Position numbers and translations under genes: made by a program. From Daedaleopsis sinensis (Eukaryota; Basidiomycota; Agaricomycetes; Polyporales; Polyporaceae), in the NCBI GenBank assembly GCA_033807695.1, contig CM066303.1, positions 4,588,001-4,652,000 of the forward strand: DNA of 64,000 bases, read 5' to 3'. Each line of letters opens with the position of its first letter. Position 1 is the first letter of the stretch. The notes under the pieces were generated by a model. It had not been told where the DNA came from and did no database searches. It saw only the letters and a list, made by a program, of their open reading frames with translations. This document shows, piece after piece, positions 24,101 to 36,600 of the stretch.

Positions 24101-27100
24101 AGTGTCTTCCGCCGCCGTAGTCGTAGCATCGTCCGCGGTCGTGGTGGTCGCGTTGTCGGCCGCCGCAGTCGTGGTAGCGTCGTCCGCCGCCGCCGCGGTA
24201 GTGGTCGCGTCGTCCGCTGCCGCGGTGGTGGTCGTGGCGTCGTCCGCGGCCGCGGTGGTGGTCGCGTCCTCAGCTGCTGCCGTGGTCGCATCGTCCGCAA
24301 CCGTAGTCGTAGCATCGTCCGCGACCGTGGTGGTCGCGTCGTCGGCCGCCGCAGTGGTGGTCGCGTCGTCGGCCGCCGCAGTGGTGGTCGCGTCGTCGGC
24401 CGCTGCCGTGGTGGTCGGGACATCCGCTGCCGCGGTGGTGGCCGCGTCCTCAGCTGCTGCCGTCGTGGAGTCGTCCGCTGCGGTGGTGGTGGAATCGTCC
24501 GCCGTCGCCGTGGTGGTGGCATCGTCAGCTGCTGCCGTCGTCGTCGCATCGTCCGCGGCAGTAGCCGTGGTCGTTGCGTCGTCGGCCGCTGCAGTGGTCG
24601 TGCTGTCAGCTGTCGCGGTGGTGGTCGCGTCCTCAGCTGCTGCGGTCGTGGAGTCATCCGCCGCCATGGTGGTAGCATCTTCAGCCGCCGCCGTGGTGGT
24701 GGTCTCGTCGTCCGCTGCCGCTGTGGTGGTCGCGTCGTCGGCCGCCGTCGTCGTAGCATCGTCTGCCGCCGCGGTCGTGGTCGCGTCGTCGGCCGCCGCT
24801 GTGGTCGTCGCGTCATCGGCGACCGCCGTGGTCGTGGCGTCGTCAGCAACCGCGGTGGTGGCCGTGGTCGTCGCGTCCTCAACTGCTGCGGTCGTGGAGT
24901 CGTCCGCAGCCGCCGCAGTGGTGGTTGCGTCGTCCGCGGCCGCAGTCGTGGTAGCGTCGTCGACGACCGCCGTGGTCGTGGCGTCGTCAGATGCAGCTGT
25001 GGTAGTAGTATCGTCAGCGACTGCAGACGTCGTGGTGGTGTCGTCCGCTGCCGCCGAAGTTGCAGCGTCCTCAACCACCGTGGGCGTAGAGTCGTCGGCC
25101 GCCGCAGTGGTGGTCGCGTCCTCAGCTATCGCGGTCGTGGAATCATCCGCCGCGGTGGTGGTGGAATCGTCCGCCGTCGCGGTGGTTGTAGCATCGTCCG
25201 CCGCCGTTGTGGTCGTGTCATCGGCCGCTGCTGTGGTTGTCGCGTCGTCAGCAACCGCGGTGGTGGTAGCGTCTTCTGCGGCCGCGGTGGTGGTCGCGTC
25301 ATCGGCCGCTGCTGTGGTCGTGCTGTCGTCCGCCGCCGTGGTGGTGGTGGTATCGTCTGTGGCAGCTGTGGTAGAAGCGTCGTCAGCGACTGCTGTGGTC
25401 GTAGTGCTATCATCCGCTGCCGCCGAAGTCGCAGCATCCTCGACCACCGCCGTGGTCGTGGCGTCGTCGGCCGCTGCAGTCGTCGTCGCGTCGTCAGCGG
25501 CCGCAGCCGTCGTCGTCGCGTCGTCGGCCGTAGTGGTAGCGTCGGTTGCTGCCGTGGTGGTCGCGTCTTCCGCCGCCGCCGTGGTGGTCGCGTCGTCGGC
25601 TGCTGCCGTAGTAGTCGCGTCCTCAGCTGCTGCGGTCGTGGTGTCATCCGCCGCCGTGGTGGTAGCATCTTCAGCCGCCGCGGTCGTGGTCGCGTTGTCG
25701 GCCGCCGCTGTGGTGGTCGTGTCGTCTGCCGCCGCTGTAGTGGTCGCGTCGTCCGCTGCCGCGGTGGTGGTAGCATCTTCCGTCGCCGACGTGGTTGCCG
25801 CGTCCTCGACCACTGCGGTGGTGGTCACCTCGTCCGCTGCCGCGGTGGTGGTCGCGTCGTCCGCCGCTGCTGTGGTGGTCGCGTCGTCCGCCGCTGCTGT
25901 GGTGGTCGCGTCGTCGGCCGCTGCCGTGGTCGTGGTCGCGTCGTCGGCCGCCGCAGTGGTGGTGGCATCCTCCGCCGCCGCAGTGGTGGTGGCATCCTCC
26001 GCCGCCGCTGTAGTCGTGGAGTCGTCCGCAACCGCCGTGGTTGTAGCATCGTCCGCGACGGTGGTGGTCGCATCGTCCGCTGCCGCAGTCGTGGTAGCGT
26101 CGTCCGCCGCGGTGGTGGTCGCGTCGTCGGCCGTAGTGGTAGCGTCGGTTGCTGCCGTGGTGGTCACGTCTTCCGCCGCCGCCGTGGTGGTCGCGTCGTC
26201 GGCTGCTGCCGTGGTAGTCGCGTCCTCAGCTGCTGCGGTCGTGGTGTCATCCGCCGCCGTGGTGGTCGCGTCATCGGCCGCTGCGGTGGTGGTCGCGTCC
26301 TCAACTGCTGCGGTGGTGGTCGCGTCCTCAACTGCTGCGGTGGTCGTCGGGGTGTCGTCTGCCGCCGCGGTCGTAGTAGCGTCATCCGCTACCGCGGTCG
26401 TGGTAGTGTCGTCCGCCGCCGCCGTGGTGGTCGCGTCATCAGCGACCGCGGTCGTGGTAGCGTCGTCGACAACCGCCGTGGTCGTGGCGTCGTCGGCTGC
26501 TGCAGTCGTCGTCGCATCATCCGCCGCGGTGGTGGTCGCGTCCTCAGCAGCTGCCGCCGTGGTCGTAGCATCGTCCGCAACCGCCGTGGTGGTCGCGTCA
26601 TCCGCTACAGCAGTGGTCGTGGCGTCGTCGGCCGCTGCCGTTGTCGTGGTCGCGTCGTCGGCCGCCGCAGTGGTGGTGGCATCCTCCGCCGCCGCCGTAG
26701 TCGTGGAGTCGTCCGCAACCGCTGTGGTGGTCGCGTCGTCCGCTGCCGCCGCTGTGGTGGTCACGTCCTCGGCTGCTGCGGTCGTAGAGTCGTCCGCCGC
26801 CGTGGTGGTGGTCGCGTCGGCCGCTGCCGTGGTGGTCATGTCGTCTGCCGCCGCTGTAGTGGTCGCGTCGTCCGCTGCCGCGGTCGTGGTAGCGTCGTCG
26901 ACGACTGCCGTGGTTGTAGCATCGTCAGCTGCTGCAGTCGTCGTGGCGTCGTCCGCAGCCGCCGTGGTAGTCGCGTCCTCGACCGCCGCTGTGGTCGTGG
27001 CGTCTTCAGATGCAGCTGTGGAAGTAGCATCGTCAGCAACTGCAGTGGTCGTAGTAGTGTTGTCCGCTGCCGCTGAAGTTGCAGCGTCCTCAACCACCGT

Positions 27101-30100
27101 GGGCGTAGCGTCGTCGGTCGCCGCGGTGGTGCTCGCGTCATCGGCTGCTGCCGTCGTCGTCGCATCGTCCGCGACTGCCGTGGTAGTCGCGTCATCAGCG
27201 ACCGCGGTCGTGGTCGCGTCGTCAGCGACTGCTGATGTAGTCGTCGCGTCGTCCGCGGCCGCAGTCGTGGTAGCGTCGTCCGCGACTGCCGTGGTAGTCG
27301 CATCGTCAGCGACCGCGGTCGTGGTCGCATCGTCGGCCGCTGCCGTAGTGGTCGCGTCGTCCGCTGCCGCCGTGGTGGTCGCGTCCTCAGCTGCTGCGGT
27401 CGTGGAGTCGTCCGCCGCCGCTGTGGTGGTCGCGTCCTCAGTAACGGCCGGGGTGGTAGCGTCGTCCGCAACCGCCGTAGTCGTAGCATCGTCCGCGGCC
27501 GTGGTGGTCGCGTCGTCGGCCGCCGCAGTCGTGGTAGCGTCGTCCGCCGCGGTGGTGGTCGCGTCCTCAGCTGCTGCAGTGGTCGCGCTGTCGTCTGCCG
27601 CCGCAGTCGTGGTCGCGTCGTCCGCTGCCGTCGCTGTGGTGGTCGCGTCCTCAACTGCTGCAGTGGTCGTCGCATCGTCCGCGGCAGTAGCCGTGGTCGT
27701 TGCGTCGTCCGCCGCTGTGGTGGTCGCGTCGTCGGCTGCTGCGGTCGTGGAGTCATCCGCCGCCGTGGTGGTAGCATCTTCAGCCGCCGCGGTCGTGGTC
27801 GCGTCGTCGGCCGCCGCAGTCGTGGTAGCGTCGTCCGCCGCCGCAGTCGTGGTCGCATCGTCCGCAACGGTGGTGGTCGTGTCGTCCGCCGCCGCTGTGG
27901 TGGTCGCGTCCTCAGCTGCTGCAGTGGTCGCGCTGTCGTCCGCCGCAGTGGTGGGCGTGGTATCGTCCGCCGCCGTGGTGGTCGCGTCGTCGGCCGCTGC
28001 CGTGGTGGTCGGGACGTCCGCTGCCGTGGTGGTTGCCGCGTCCTCGACAACTGCGGTGGTGGTCGCGTCGTCGGCCGCTGCCGTGGTCGTCGCGTCCTCA
28101 ACTGCTGCAGTGGTCGTCGCATCGTCCGCGGCAGAAGCCGTAGTTGTTGCGTCGTCGGCCGCTGCTGTCGTCGTGCTGTCGTCCGCGGCCGCCGTGGTGG
28201 TCGCGTCGTCCACTGCTGCCGTGGTAGTCGCATCGTCAGCGACCGCGGTGGTGGTCGCGTCGTCGGCCGCCGCAGTCGTGGTCGCGTCTTCCGCCGCCGC
28301 CGTGGTGGTCGCGTCGTCGGCCGCCGCAGTCGTGGTAGCGTCCTCAGCTGCTGCAGTGGTCGCGCTGTCGTCCGCGGCCGTGGTGGTGGTCGCGTCCTCA
28401 GCTGTTGCGGTCGTAGAGTCGTCCGCCGCCGTGGTGGTGGTCGCGTCGGCCGCTGCCGTGGTGGTCGCGTCGTCGGCGACCGCGGTGGTGGTCGCATCGT
28501 CCGCTGCCGCGGTGGTGGTAGCATCTTCCGCCGCCGCCGTGGTTGCCGCGTCCTCGACCACCGTGGGTGTAGCGTCGTCCGCCGCCGCTGTGGTAGTAGC
28601 ATCCTCGACTATTGCGGTGGTCGCACTGTCTTCCGCCGCCGTGGTGGGCGTGGTAGCGTCGGCCGTCGCAGTGGTGGTCACTTCCTCCGCCGCCGCCGTG
28701 GTGGTCGCGTCATCGGCCGCTGCTGCGGTCGTGGTATCGTCCGCCGACGTGGTGGTCGCGTCGTCGGCCGCTGCCGTGGTGTTCGGGACGTCCGCTGCTG
28801 TGGTAGTTGCCGCGTCCTCGACAACTGCGGTGGTGGTCGCGTCGTCGGCCGCTGCGGTGGTGGTCGCGTCGTCGCCCGCCGTAGTCGTGGTCGCGTCGTC
28901 CGCTGCCGCCGCTGTGGTGGTCGCGTCCTCAGCTGCTGCGGTCGTAGAGTCGTCCGCCGCCGTGGTAGCATCTTCCGCCGCCGCCGTTGTGGTCGCGTCG
29001 TCGGCCGCCGCTGTGGTGGTCGCGTCGGCATCGGCTGCTGCTGTCGTGGTAGCGTCGTCTGCCGCCGCTGTGGTTGCCGCGTCCTCGACCACTGCGGTCG
29101 TAGTGGAGTCGTCTGCCGCCGCGGTCGTGGTCGCGTCGTCGGCTGCCGCGGTGGTGGTCGCGTCCTCAGCTGCTGCGGTCGTGGAGTCGTCCGCCGCCGC
29201 TGTGGTGGTCGCATCGTCCGCGACTGCCGTGGTAGTCGCGTCATCAGCGACCGCGGTCGTGGTCGCGTCGTCAGCGGCTGCTGATGTAGTCGTCGTGTCG
29301 TCCGCGGCCGCAGTCGTGGTAGCGTCGTCCGCGACTGCCGTGGTAGTCGCATCAGCAGCGACCGCGGTCGTGGTCGCATCGTCGGCCGCTGCCGTGGTAG
29401 TCGCATCGTCTGCTGCCGCCGTGGTTGCCGCGTCCTCGACCACTGCGGTGGTCGCGTCGTCCGCTGCCGCCGTGGTGGTCGCGTCATCAGCGACCGCGGT
29501 CGTGGTCGCGTCGTCAGCGACTGCTGATGTAGTCGTCGCGTCGTCCGCGGCCGCAGTCGTGGTAGCGTCGTCCGCGACTGCCGTGGTAGTCGCATCGTCA
29601 GCGACCGCGGTCGTGGTCGCATCGTCGGCCGCTGCCGTAGTGGTCGCGTCGTCCGCTGCCGCCGTGGTGGTCGCGTCCTCAGCTGCTGCGGTCGTGGAGT
29701 CGTCCGCCGCCGCTGTGGTGGTCGCGTCCTCAGTAACAGCCGTGGTGGTCGCGTCGTCCGCAACCGCCGTAGTCGTAGCATCGTCCGCGGCCGTGGTGGT
29801 CGCGTCGTCGGCCGCCGCAGTCGTGGTAGCGTCGTCCGCCGCGGTGGTGGTCGCGTCCTCAGCTGCTGCAGTGGTCGCGCTGTCTTCCGCCGCGGTGGTG
29901 GGCGTGGTAGCGTCGGCCGTCGTAGTGGTGGTCGTGTCGTCCGCTGCCGCCGTGGTGGTCGCAGCGTCCTCGACCTCCGCGGTCGTAGTGGAGTCGTCCG
30001 CCGCCGTGGTGGTCGCGTCGTCGGCCGCCGCTGTGGTGGTAGCGTCGTCCGCCGCCGTGGTGGTCGCGTCGTCGGCCGCCGCTGTGGTGGTAGCGTCGTC

Positions 30101-33100
30101 CGCCGCCGTGGTGGTTGCCGCGTCCTCGACCACTGCGGTGGTCGCGTCCTCAGCTGCTGCGGTCGTGGAGTCGTCCGCGGCCGTTGTGGTGGTATCATCC
30201 GCCGCGGTAGTGGTAGTCGCGTCCTCAGCTGCTGCGGTCGTGGTGTCATCCGCCGCCGTGGTAGTAGCATCTTCAGCCGCCGCGGTCGTGGTCGCGTCGT
30301 CCGCCGCCGTCGTGGTTGCCGCGTCCTCGACCACTGCGGTGGTCGCGTCGTCCGCTGCCGCCGTGGTGGTCGCGTCCTCAGCTGCTGCAGTGGTCGCGCT
30401 GTCGTCCGCGGCCGCGGTCGTAGTAGCGTCATCCGCTACCGCGGTCGTGGTAGCGTCTTCCGTCGCCGCCGTGGTTGCAGCGTCCTCGACTACTGCGGTG
30501 GTCGCGTCGTCCGCCGCCGCCGTAGTAGTTGCATCTTCCGCTGCCGCTGTGGTAGTCGCATCGTCAGCGACCGCGGTCGTGGTCGCGTCGTCGGCCGCCG
30601 CAGTGGTGGTGGCATCGTCCGCCGCGGCTGTGGTGGTAGCATCATCTGCCGTCGTGGTCGCGTCATCGGCCGCCGCTGTGGTGGTCGTGTCGTCTGCCGC
30701 CGCTGTAGTGGTCGCGTCGTCCGCTGCCGCGGTGGTGGTCGCATCGTCCGCCGCCGCTGTGGTGGTCGCGTCCTCAGTAACAGCCGTGGTGGTAGCGTCG
30801 TCCGCAACCGCCGTAGTCGTAGCATCGTCCGCTGCCGCCGTGGTTGCCGCGTCCTCGACCACCGTGGGTGTAGCGTCGTCCGCCGCCGCCGTTGTGGTAG
30901 CGTCGTCCGCCGTTGTGGTGGTCGCGTCCTCGACCGCCGCTGTGGTGGTCGTGTCCTCAGCTGCTGCCGTGGTCGCATCCTCCGCAGCCGCGGTGGTGGT
31001 AGGGTCTTCCGCCGCCGCCGTGGTTGCCGCGTCCTCGACCACTGCGGTGGTCGCGTCGGCGGCCGCCGCTGTGGTGGTCGCGTCGTCGGCTGCAGCTGTG
31101 GTAGTCGCGTCGTCCGCTGCCGCAGTCGTGGTAGCATCGTCTGCCGCCGCCGTTGTGGTCGCATCCTCAGCCGCCGCCGTGGTCGTGGAGTCGTCCGCAA
31201 CCGCCGTGGTTGTAGCATCGTCCGCAACGGTGGTGGTCGTGTCGTCCGCTGCCGCAGTGGTGGTGGTCGCGTCCTCAGCTGCTGCGGTCGTAGAGTCGGC
31301 CGCCGCAGTGGTGGTCGCGTCGTCCGCGATCGCCGTGGTGGTCGCGTCGTCCGCCGCCGCCGTGGTTGCTGCGTCCTCGACCACTGCGGTGGTCGCGTTG
31401 TCGACCGCCGCAGTCGTGGTAGCGTCGTCCGCCGCCGTGGTGGTCGCGTCCTCAGCTGCTGCGGTCGTGGAGTCGTCCGCCGCCGCTGTGGTGGTCGCGT
31501 CCTCAGTAACGGCCGTGGTGGTAGCGTCGTCCGCAACCGCCGTAGTCGTAGCATCGTCCGTGGCCGTGGTGGTCGCATCGTCGGCCGCCGCAGTCGTGGT
31601 AGCGTCGTCCGCCGCCGTGGTGGTCGCGTCCTCAGCTGCTGCAGTGGTCGTGTCGTCCGCTGCCGCCGCTGTGGTGGTCGCATCCTCAGCTGCTGCGGTC
31701 GTGGTGTCATCCGCCGCCGTGGTAGTAGCGTCCTCAGCCGCTGCAGTCGTTGTCGCGGTGTCGTCCGCCGTGGCTGCGGTGGTCGCGTCGTCGGCCGCCG
31801 CAGTCGTGGTAGCGTCGTCGGCCGCTGCGGTGGTGGTCGCGTCCTCAACTGCTGCAGTGGTCGTCGCATCGTCCGCGGCAGTAGCCGTAGTTGTTGCGTC
31901 GTCGGCTGCTGCTGTCGTCGTGCTGTCGTCCGCCGCAGTCGTCGTCGCGTCGTCTGCCGCCGCCGTCGTGGTAGCGTCGTCCGCTGCCGCCGTAGTGGTC
32001 GCATCATCGGCCGCTGCCGTGGTAGTCGCGTCCTCAGCTGCTGCGGTCGTGGTGTCGTCCGCCGCCGTGGTGGTAGCAGCGTCCTCGACTACTGCGGTGG
32101 TCGCATCGTCCGCTGCCGCCGTGGTGGTCGCGTCGTCGGCTACAGCTGTGGTAGTCGCGTCATCAGCCGCTGCTGTGGTCGTCGGGGTGTCGTCTGCCGC
32201 CGCGGTCGTAGTAGCGTCATCCGCTACCGCGGTCGTGGTAGCATCTTCCGTCGCCGCCGTGGTTGCAGCGTCCTCGACTACTGCGGTGGTCGCCTCGTCC
32301 GCTGCCGCGGTGGTGGTCGCATCGTCGGCCGCTGCCGTGGTGGTGGTCGCGTCGTCCGCGACTGCCGTGGTAGTCGCGTCGTCAGCGACCGCGGTCGTGG
32401 TAGCGTCGTCGGCTGCTGCAGTAGTCGTGGCGTCACCTGCCGCTGCCGCCGTGGTGGTGGTGTCGTCCGCTGCAGCTGAAGTCGCAGCGTCCTCGACCTC
32501 CACTGTGGGCGTAGCGTCGTCCGCCGCCGCCGTCGTGGTAGCATCATCCGCTGGCGCTGCTGCTGCTGTGGTGGTAGCGTCATCCGCCGCCGCCGTAGTG
32601 GTAGCAGCGTCAGCGACCGCCGTAGTAGTTGCGTCGTCCGCCGCCGCGGTAGTAGCAGCATTGCCAGCGTCCGCCGCCGTCGTGGTGGTAGCATCATCCG
32701 CTGCCGCCGTGGTCGTGTCGTCAGCTGCTGCCGTCGTCGTGCTGTCGTCCGCCGCTGTGGTGGTAGCGTCGTCTGCTGCCGCCGCTGTGGTGGTAGCGTC
32801 GTCCGCTGCCGCGGTGGTGGTCGCGGAATCGTCGGCCGCTGCTGTGGTCGTCGCATCATCCGCTGCTGCAGTAGTCGTGGCGTCATCTGCTGCCGCCGCC
32901 GTGGTGGTAGCGTCGTCGACAACCGCCGTGGTCGTGGCATCATCGGCCGGCGCTGTGGTAGTAGCATCATCAGCAAGAGCAGTCGTCGTGGTGGTGTCGT
33001 CCGCTGCTGCTGAAGTCGCAGCATCCTCGACGACCACTGTGGGCGTGCTGTCGTCTGCCGTGGTGGTGGTCGCGTCATCCGCCGCCGCCGTGGTGGTGGC

Positions 33101-35390
33101 ATCATCCGCTGGCGCTGCTGCTGCTGTGGTGGTCGCGTCATCCGCCGCCGCCGTAGTGGTAGCAGCGTCAGCGACCGCCGTAGTAGTTGCGTCTTCCGCC
33201 GCCGCGGTAGTAGTAGCATCACCAGCGTCCGCCGCCGTTGTGGTGGTAGCATCATCCGCTGCCGCCGTGGTCGTGTCGTCAGCTGCTGCTGTCGTCGTGC
33301 TGTCGTCCGCCGCGGTGGTGGTAGCGTCGTCCGCTGCCGCGGTGGTGGTCGCGGAATCGTCGGCCGCTGCTGTGGTCGTCGCATCCTCGATTGCTGCTGT
33401 GGTCGTGGAGTGATCCGCCGCCGCCGTGGTGGTTGCGTCCTCAGCTGCTGCGGTCGTGGAGTCATCCGCCGCGGTCGTGGTCGCGTCGTCTGCTGCCGCC
33501 GTGGTTGTAGCGTCGTCCGCGACTGCGGTCGTGGTAGCGTCGTCGACAACCGCCGTGGTCGTGGCATCATCGGCCGGCGCTGTGGTAGTAGCATCATCAG
33601 CAAGAGCAGTCGTCGTGGTGGTGTCGTCCGCCGCCGTTGAAGTCGCAGCGTCCTCGACGACCACTGTGGGCGTGCTGTCGTCTGCCGTGGTGGTGGTAGC
33701 GTCATCCGCCGCCGCCATGGTGGTGGCATCATCCGCTGGCGCTGCTGCTGCTGTGGTGGTCGCGTCATCCGCCGCCGCCGTGGTGGTGGCAGCGTCAGCG
33801 ACCGCCGTAGTAGTTGCGTCTTCCGCCGCCGCGGTAGTAGCAGTATCGCCAGCGTCCGCCTCCGCCGTGGTAGTTGCGTCGTCCGCCGCCGCCGTGGTTG
33901 TTGCGTCTTCCGCCGCCGCGGTTGTGGTGGGGGTGGTGTCGTCCGCTGCGGGTGTGGTCGCAGCGTCCTCGACCACCACCGGGGTTGTTGCGTCTTCCGC
34001 CGCCGCGGTTGTGGTCGTCGTGTCGTCAGCGGGTGCTGCCGTCGTCGTCGTGTCGTCAGCAGCTGCTGTCGTCGTGGTCGTAGCGTCATCAGCTGCCGCT
34101 GTCGTCGTCGTCGCATCGTCAGCTGCTGCTGTCGTCGTCGTTGCGTCGTCAGCGGGTGCTGCCGTCGTCGTAGCGTCGTCAGCTGCTGCTGTTGTCGTCG
34201 TCGCATCGTCAGCAGGTGCAGCTGCCGTCGTCGTCGCGTCGTCAGCTGCTGCTGTTGTGGTCGTCGCATTGTCAGCTGCTGCCGCCGTGGTCGTCGTCGC
34301 ATCGTCTGCGGCGGCTGTCGTAGTCGTCGCATCGTCGGCGGGCGCAGCTGCCGTCGTAGTCGCGTCGTTAGCTGCTGCTGTCGTGGTCGTCGCGTCGTCA
34401 GCGGGTGCAGCTGCTGTCGTGGTCGCATCGTCAGCTGCTGCTGTTGTGGTCGTAGCGTCGTCCGCGGCTGCCGTAGTCGTCGTCGCATCGTCGGCGGGTA
34501 CAGCTGCTGTCGTGGTCGTCGCGTCGTCAGCTGCTGCAGTCGTGGTCGTCGCATCGTCAGCAGGTGCTGCTGCCGTGGTGGTCGCATCGTCGGCGGGCGC
34601 AGCTGCTGTCGTGGTCGCGTCGTCGGCGGGCGCAGCTGCTGTCGTCGTCGGCGCGTCGTCTGCGGCGGCTGTCGTGGTCGTCGCGTCGTCGGCCGCCGCA
34701 GTCGTCGTCGTAGCGTCATCTGCGGCTGCTGCCGTTGTCGTGGTGTCGTCCGCGGCTGCTGCCGTGGTCGTCGCGTCATCCGCGGCCGCTGCCGTAGTCG
34801 TAGCGTCGTCCGCGGCTGCTGCAGTGGTCGTCGCGTCGTCGGCGGGTGCAGCTGCCGTCGTTGTGGTGTCGTCAGCAGCTGCTGCCGTGGTCGTCGTCGC
34901 ATCGTCAGCTGGAGCCGTCGTGGTCGTCGCATCATCAACGACGACGACCGTGGTGGTGGCGGTGTCATCCGCGGTGGTGGTGGTGGTGTCGTCCGCCGCC
35001 GCCGTAGTAGCGTCGTCCGCAGTAGTGGTGGCATCGGCGCCGTCGACGGGGTCGTCCCGGCGCGCGAACGGGCGGTTCGGGTGCATCGTCGGCGCGAGGT
35101 CGCGGAGGGGCCCCGAGAAGCGGCCGCGGAAGAGCTTCGCGAAGACGCCGCGGGCGGGGCGCGCGGGCACGGGCGCGGGCGCGGCGAGGGGCTCCGCGGG
35201 GCGCGCGCCGCGGAAGGGGGTTACTGGGCGTGGCGTGAGCGTTAGTACGATGAGATGCGAGAGAACGGAGAAAAAAAGAAGGGAAGGGAGGAAGGGAGGA
35301 AGGGAAGGGAGGATACGCACTGGACCCGTCCGCGGTGGAGGTGTACGTCATGGAGACGGCTAGCAGCACGGCAATCTTGATCGGAATCAT
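18158..35390 (-). CDS. Giant secreted Ala/Thr/Asp-repeat mucin-like protein
   Basis: Two exons, 35321-35390 and 18158-35223, give about 5,711 residues, very long for a fungal protein. Exon 1 encodes a signal peptide (MIPIKIAVLLAVSMTYTSTADGS). Exon 2 begins TPFRGARPAEP and passes through GVFAKLFRGRFSGPLRDLAP and a dibasic FARRDD, a possible Kex2 site. It then runs for thousands of residues in 8-10-residue units of the type DDATTTAAA / EDATTTAA / VVEDAATT. The end is Thr/Ser-rich: PTGTVTKTTFVTNLVR, TPTTTITRTQTAV and ARTTSTT repeats, finishing TTSRR. Thr density suggests heavy O-mannosylation and regular Asp a polyanionic chain; an extracellular or wall role is inferred. No C-terminal hydrophobic GPI tail is seen. 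The strand choice is supported by the signal peptide, the intron and the paralog at 40312-42349, which shares all of these. Collapse or expansion of repeats in assembly is possible. Confidence 0.85.
19230..35040 (-). repeat. Coding minisatellite of the giant gene
   Basis: Nearly continuous in-frame repeats of about 24-30 bp, commonly 27 bp, encoding DDATTTAAA-like units in varied higher-order arrangements. Large blocks recur almost verbatim, for example about 21480-21720 against about 24845-25090, pointing to unequal exchange or block duplication. Confidence 0.9.
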
Positions 35391-35880
35391 GTTGCGCGTG
35401 TGTGGAGGGGTAAGGGGGAGTAGGAGGAGGGGGAGGGGGGGAGGAAGGGCCTCCGGAGGGAGGGAGAGGAAGGTTTCGGGGAGGTCACGGTGGAAAAAAG
35501 CAGTGTGTGGGATATGTTTTGCGAGGGTATTCGCTGGGGGATATGCAAACGTGTGGAGGGGGTCTCTGGGGAAAGAGGGTACGGTGGGAGGTCGTGGGCA
35601 GCGGCGGGGGCGGGGACTTAAGTACCGCCAGGCGTCATCCGCGCGGAACTGCCAGCCTTTCCGAGTCGAGCGAGGGCGCGGGTCGGATTGGAATCGGGGG
35701 TCGGATGACGGAGCAGAGAGGCGCGGATTGGCCAGGGCTGCTCGGATTCGGACGGTCCCCATGCGCATCCGCGTTGTGGTTTGCACCCGCGTTCTGGTCC
35801 TGGCCGGTGGTGGGGGAGAGAGAGACGCCCCGGTGGCGGTGCCCAGCTGACGGCGTCTGACATACCCGTTTCGGATATGT
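35391..35880 (-). promoter_or_regulatory. Promoter region of the giant gene, shared motifs with its paralog
   Basis: Read on minus, GGTACTTAA (35618-35626) lies about 230 bp upstream of the ATG and recurs at 42482-42490 upstream of the paralog. A longer block at 35852-35875, containing ATACCCGTTTCGGAT, recurs at 42722-42745 with one difference. TGGCGGTGC and GGATGACGGA are also shared. Conservation amid diverged sequence suggests binding sites or shared ancestry. Confidence 0.55.
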
Positions 35881-36386
35881 CCCAAACAAGCCCTGCACTC
35901 AGCCTCCGATCGCCACGTCGACTGGCGAATGCTCACGACAACTGCGAGATTGGCTCTAGCTTTATCATGCTGCTGGTGCGAGGGCTACTCTGAAGGTGCT
36001 AGATGTCGCTCTGCCAGCAAGAGCTTTCCGGACCGAGTTCTCCGAGCTGCTGACTTTCTGCGACTCGCTCGGACTATACTCTGACGCATATACTAGTCTT
36101 GAGCATCGTTACTGGGACCGGCGATCGCCCACCTCTGTCGCCAACAGCCTCGTCCCCCACAAATGTTCTGGCAAGTCTCTACGCTTGTCTGCGCTCGCAG
36201 CTGCTTGTGCAAGCCAAGGGTAAGTAACGTTTGACGCCGCACTCACGCCTCTACAAAATAGGTCCCCTACGAACTATACTGTCTTTCTCGGGCGGCGTAT
36301 TACATGAAATATTCCCCGCGATCCTTACTTCAAGACGGGTACATGCCTGCGGCAGTCGTGGGCTTCTCCGTCCCCTAGTCGGTCCT

Positions 36387-36600
36387 AGAGACGGGCGTCG
36401 CGACTACCAGCCCCACGCCCCCGGTCACGCAGACCACGATCACCGCACCGTGCACACAGACCGTCAACGAGAACTTCGTCTTGCGCACGACGACGACGGC
36501 GCGCACGATCGCGAGGGCCACGATGACCGCGATCACGAGCACGGTCTCAGCGAACGGCCAAAGCGGGCATGCCCGCCACACCATCCGCTCCGGGTCCGAG
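36387..36600 (+). other. Thr-rich coding-like fragment
   Basis: An open frame reads TGVATTSPTPPVTQTTITAP, then CTQTVNENFVLRTTTTART and ITSTVSANGQ. It resembles the Thr/Ser-rich ends of small secreted fungal proteins, and loosely a fragment at 43330-43531 beside the paralog. It has no clear start and may be an exon or a relic. Confidence 0.3.

Noticed and set aside
21097..32007. Several minus-strand Arg/Pro-rich ORFs of 400-900 codons (PRRRTTRPP-like)
   Set aside because: Out-of-frame readings of the same repeat; the composition is dictated by the repeat codons.
18102..33413. Plus-strand ORF of 5,103 codons as a real gene
   Set aside because: Antisense of the giant repeat gene. It lacks a signal peptide or a non-repeat domain, while the minus strand has a signal peptide, a conserved intron and a paralog.
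18158..35223. CRISPR-like or bacterial tandem array
   Set aside because: The repeats are in-frame coding units without constant-length unique spacers, and the context is eukaryotic.
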